From Salinimonas marina (GTDB lineage: Bacteria > Pseudomonadota > Gammaproteobacteria > Enterobacterales > Alteromonadaceae): a stretch of DNA of 64,000 bases. The DNA lies in the NCBI RefSeq assembly GCF_015644725.1, contig NZ_CP064795.1, forward strand, positions 866,501-930,500, read 5' to 3'. The position numbers and the translations under genes are program-made. This document shows positions 63,771-64,000 of the stretch, piece by piece; positions within the stretch are counted from its first letter, which is position 1, and the number at the start of each line of letters is the position of its first letter. Under the pieces are notes generated by a model. That model searched no databases. It saw nothing but the letters and a program-made list of their open reading frames with translations, and had not been told where the DNA came from.

Positions 63771-64000
63771 ATGGCAGAGCAGTGCTTTCGGATGAAAGGT
63801 ACAACACTTACCAGTATTGTACTTGATGTATTACAGTTTGAACCCGACGAATTTGACCAACAGCTGGCGACCAAAATTGCCAGTGCACCACAGTTTTTCA
63901 CACGTTCTTCGTTAATTATACAATTAAACGCAGCAATCAGTGCTACTGAGTTTGAATTGCTGGTAGCCTTATGTAAAAAGCATCAGCTGCAACCTATGGC
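63771..64000 (+). CDS. minC: Septum-site inhibitor MinC, 5' part
   Basis: The first 76 residues of MinC are present; the rest is beyond the window. MAEQCFRMKGTTLTSIVLDVL followed by FDQQLATKIASAPQFFTRSSLIIQL is the MinC N-terminal FtsZ-inhibiting domain (MinC_N, whose first strand, helix and second strand are visible). The ATG at 63771 follows AGGGA. MinC blocks FtsZ rings away from mid-cell; minD and minE are expected just past the edge. Confidence 0.9.
   Translation, partial: MAEQCFRMKGTTLTSIVLDVLQFEPDEFDQQLATKIASAPQFFTRSSLIIQLNAAISATEFELLVALCKKHQLQPM

Noticed and set aside
1..64000. CRISPR arrays, rRNA or tRNA genes, integrase or integron sites
   Set aside because: No regularly spaced 23-47-bp repeats, no rRNA-like sequence, no complete tRNA cloverleaf and no integrase gene were found on reading both strands.

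Overview
The window looks like a chromosome segment of a marine gammaproteobacterium close to Alteromonas (Alteromonadaceae). The gene order ygfB-pepP-ubiH-ubiI-gcvTHP near 6S RNA, 5-FCL, rpiA and serA is the gammaproteobacterial core arrangement. Secreted subtilases, two BetT-type osmolyte transporters, an AtoE-like fatty-acid carrier, COG3014/LpoB-like/CsgG-like envelope genes and several hybrid sensor kinases fit Alteromonadales. The assignment rests on protein resemblance and synteny read by eye; no search was run.

Layout. 1-965: 5' part of a secreted subtilase (minus strand). 1190-2381: a small conserved protein and a TSUP permease. 2453-9275 (minus strand): 6S RNA, then ribokinase-like kinase and nucleoside hydrolase, a terminator, then hybrid kinase, 5-FCL, rpiA and serA; serA has a candidate MetJ operator. 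9661-14022: ygfB-pepP-ubiH-ubiI (proline peptidase and ubiquinone ring hydroxylation), followed by a Tat-exported M24 peptidase and a LysR regulator. 16442-20942: glycine cleavage gcvT-gcvH-gcvP with a terminator-like hairpin before gcvP. 20943-29470: an AT-richer accessory island with decayed genes, a RAYT-type transposase, an unusual two-gene cassette whose first product resembles an Fe-S uracil-DNA-glycosylase-fold protein, a frameshifted subtilase, small odd reading frames, an M24 peptidase remnant and a DUF488 gene. 29585-39253: two BetT-like carriers flanking a BlaI/M56/TonB module with two operators, a ZIP-like membrane protein and a periplasmic OB-fold protein, then a glycerate 2-kinase. 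39708-44397: a four-gene envelope operon (two lipoproteins, a large periplasmic protein, a CsgG-like protein). 44475-54058: AtoE, a small regulator-like protein, sbcDC, an APC permease, a peroxiredoxin and a Yip1 protein. 54373-62473: two hybrid kinases and a REC-PAS-GGDEF-EAL protein. 62573-64000: YihY and the start of minC.

A cross-cutting observation is that at least seven genes are broken by an apparent single-base loss, mostly inside short homopolymers (G4-G5, T3, C2, A6), while the flanking reading frames stay well preserved. That pattern suggests assembly or sequencing homopolymer errors at least as much as real gene decay. The candidate for something new is the accessory two-gene cassette at 23883-24984 with its 46-bp nested palindrome; the four-gene envelope operon is the second.
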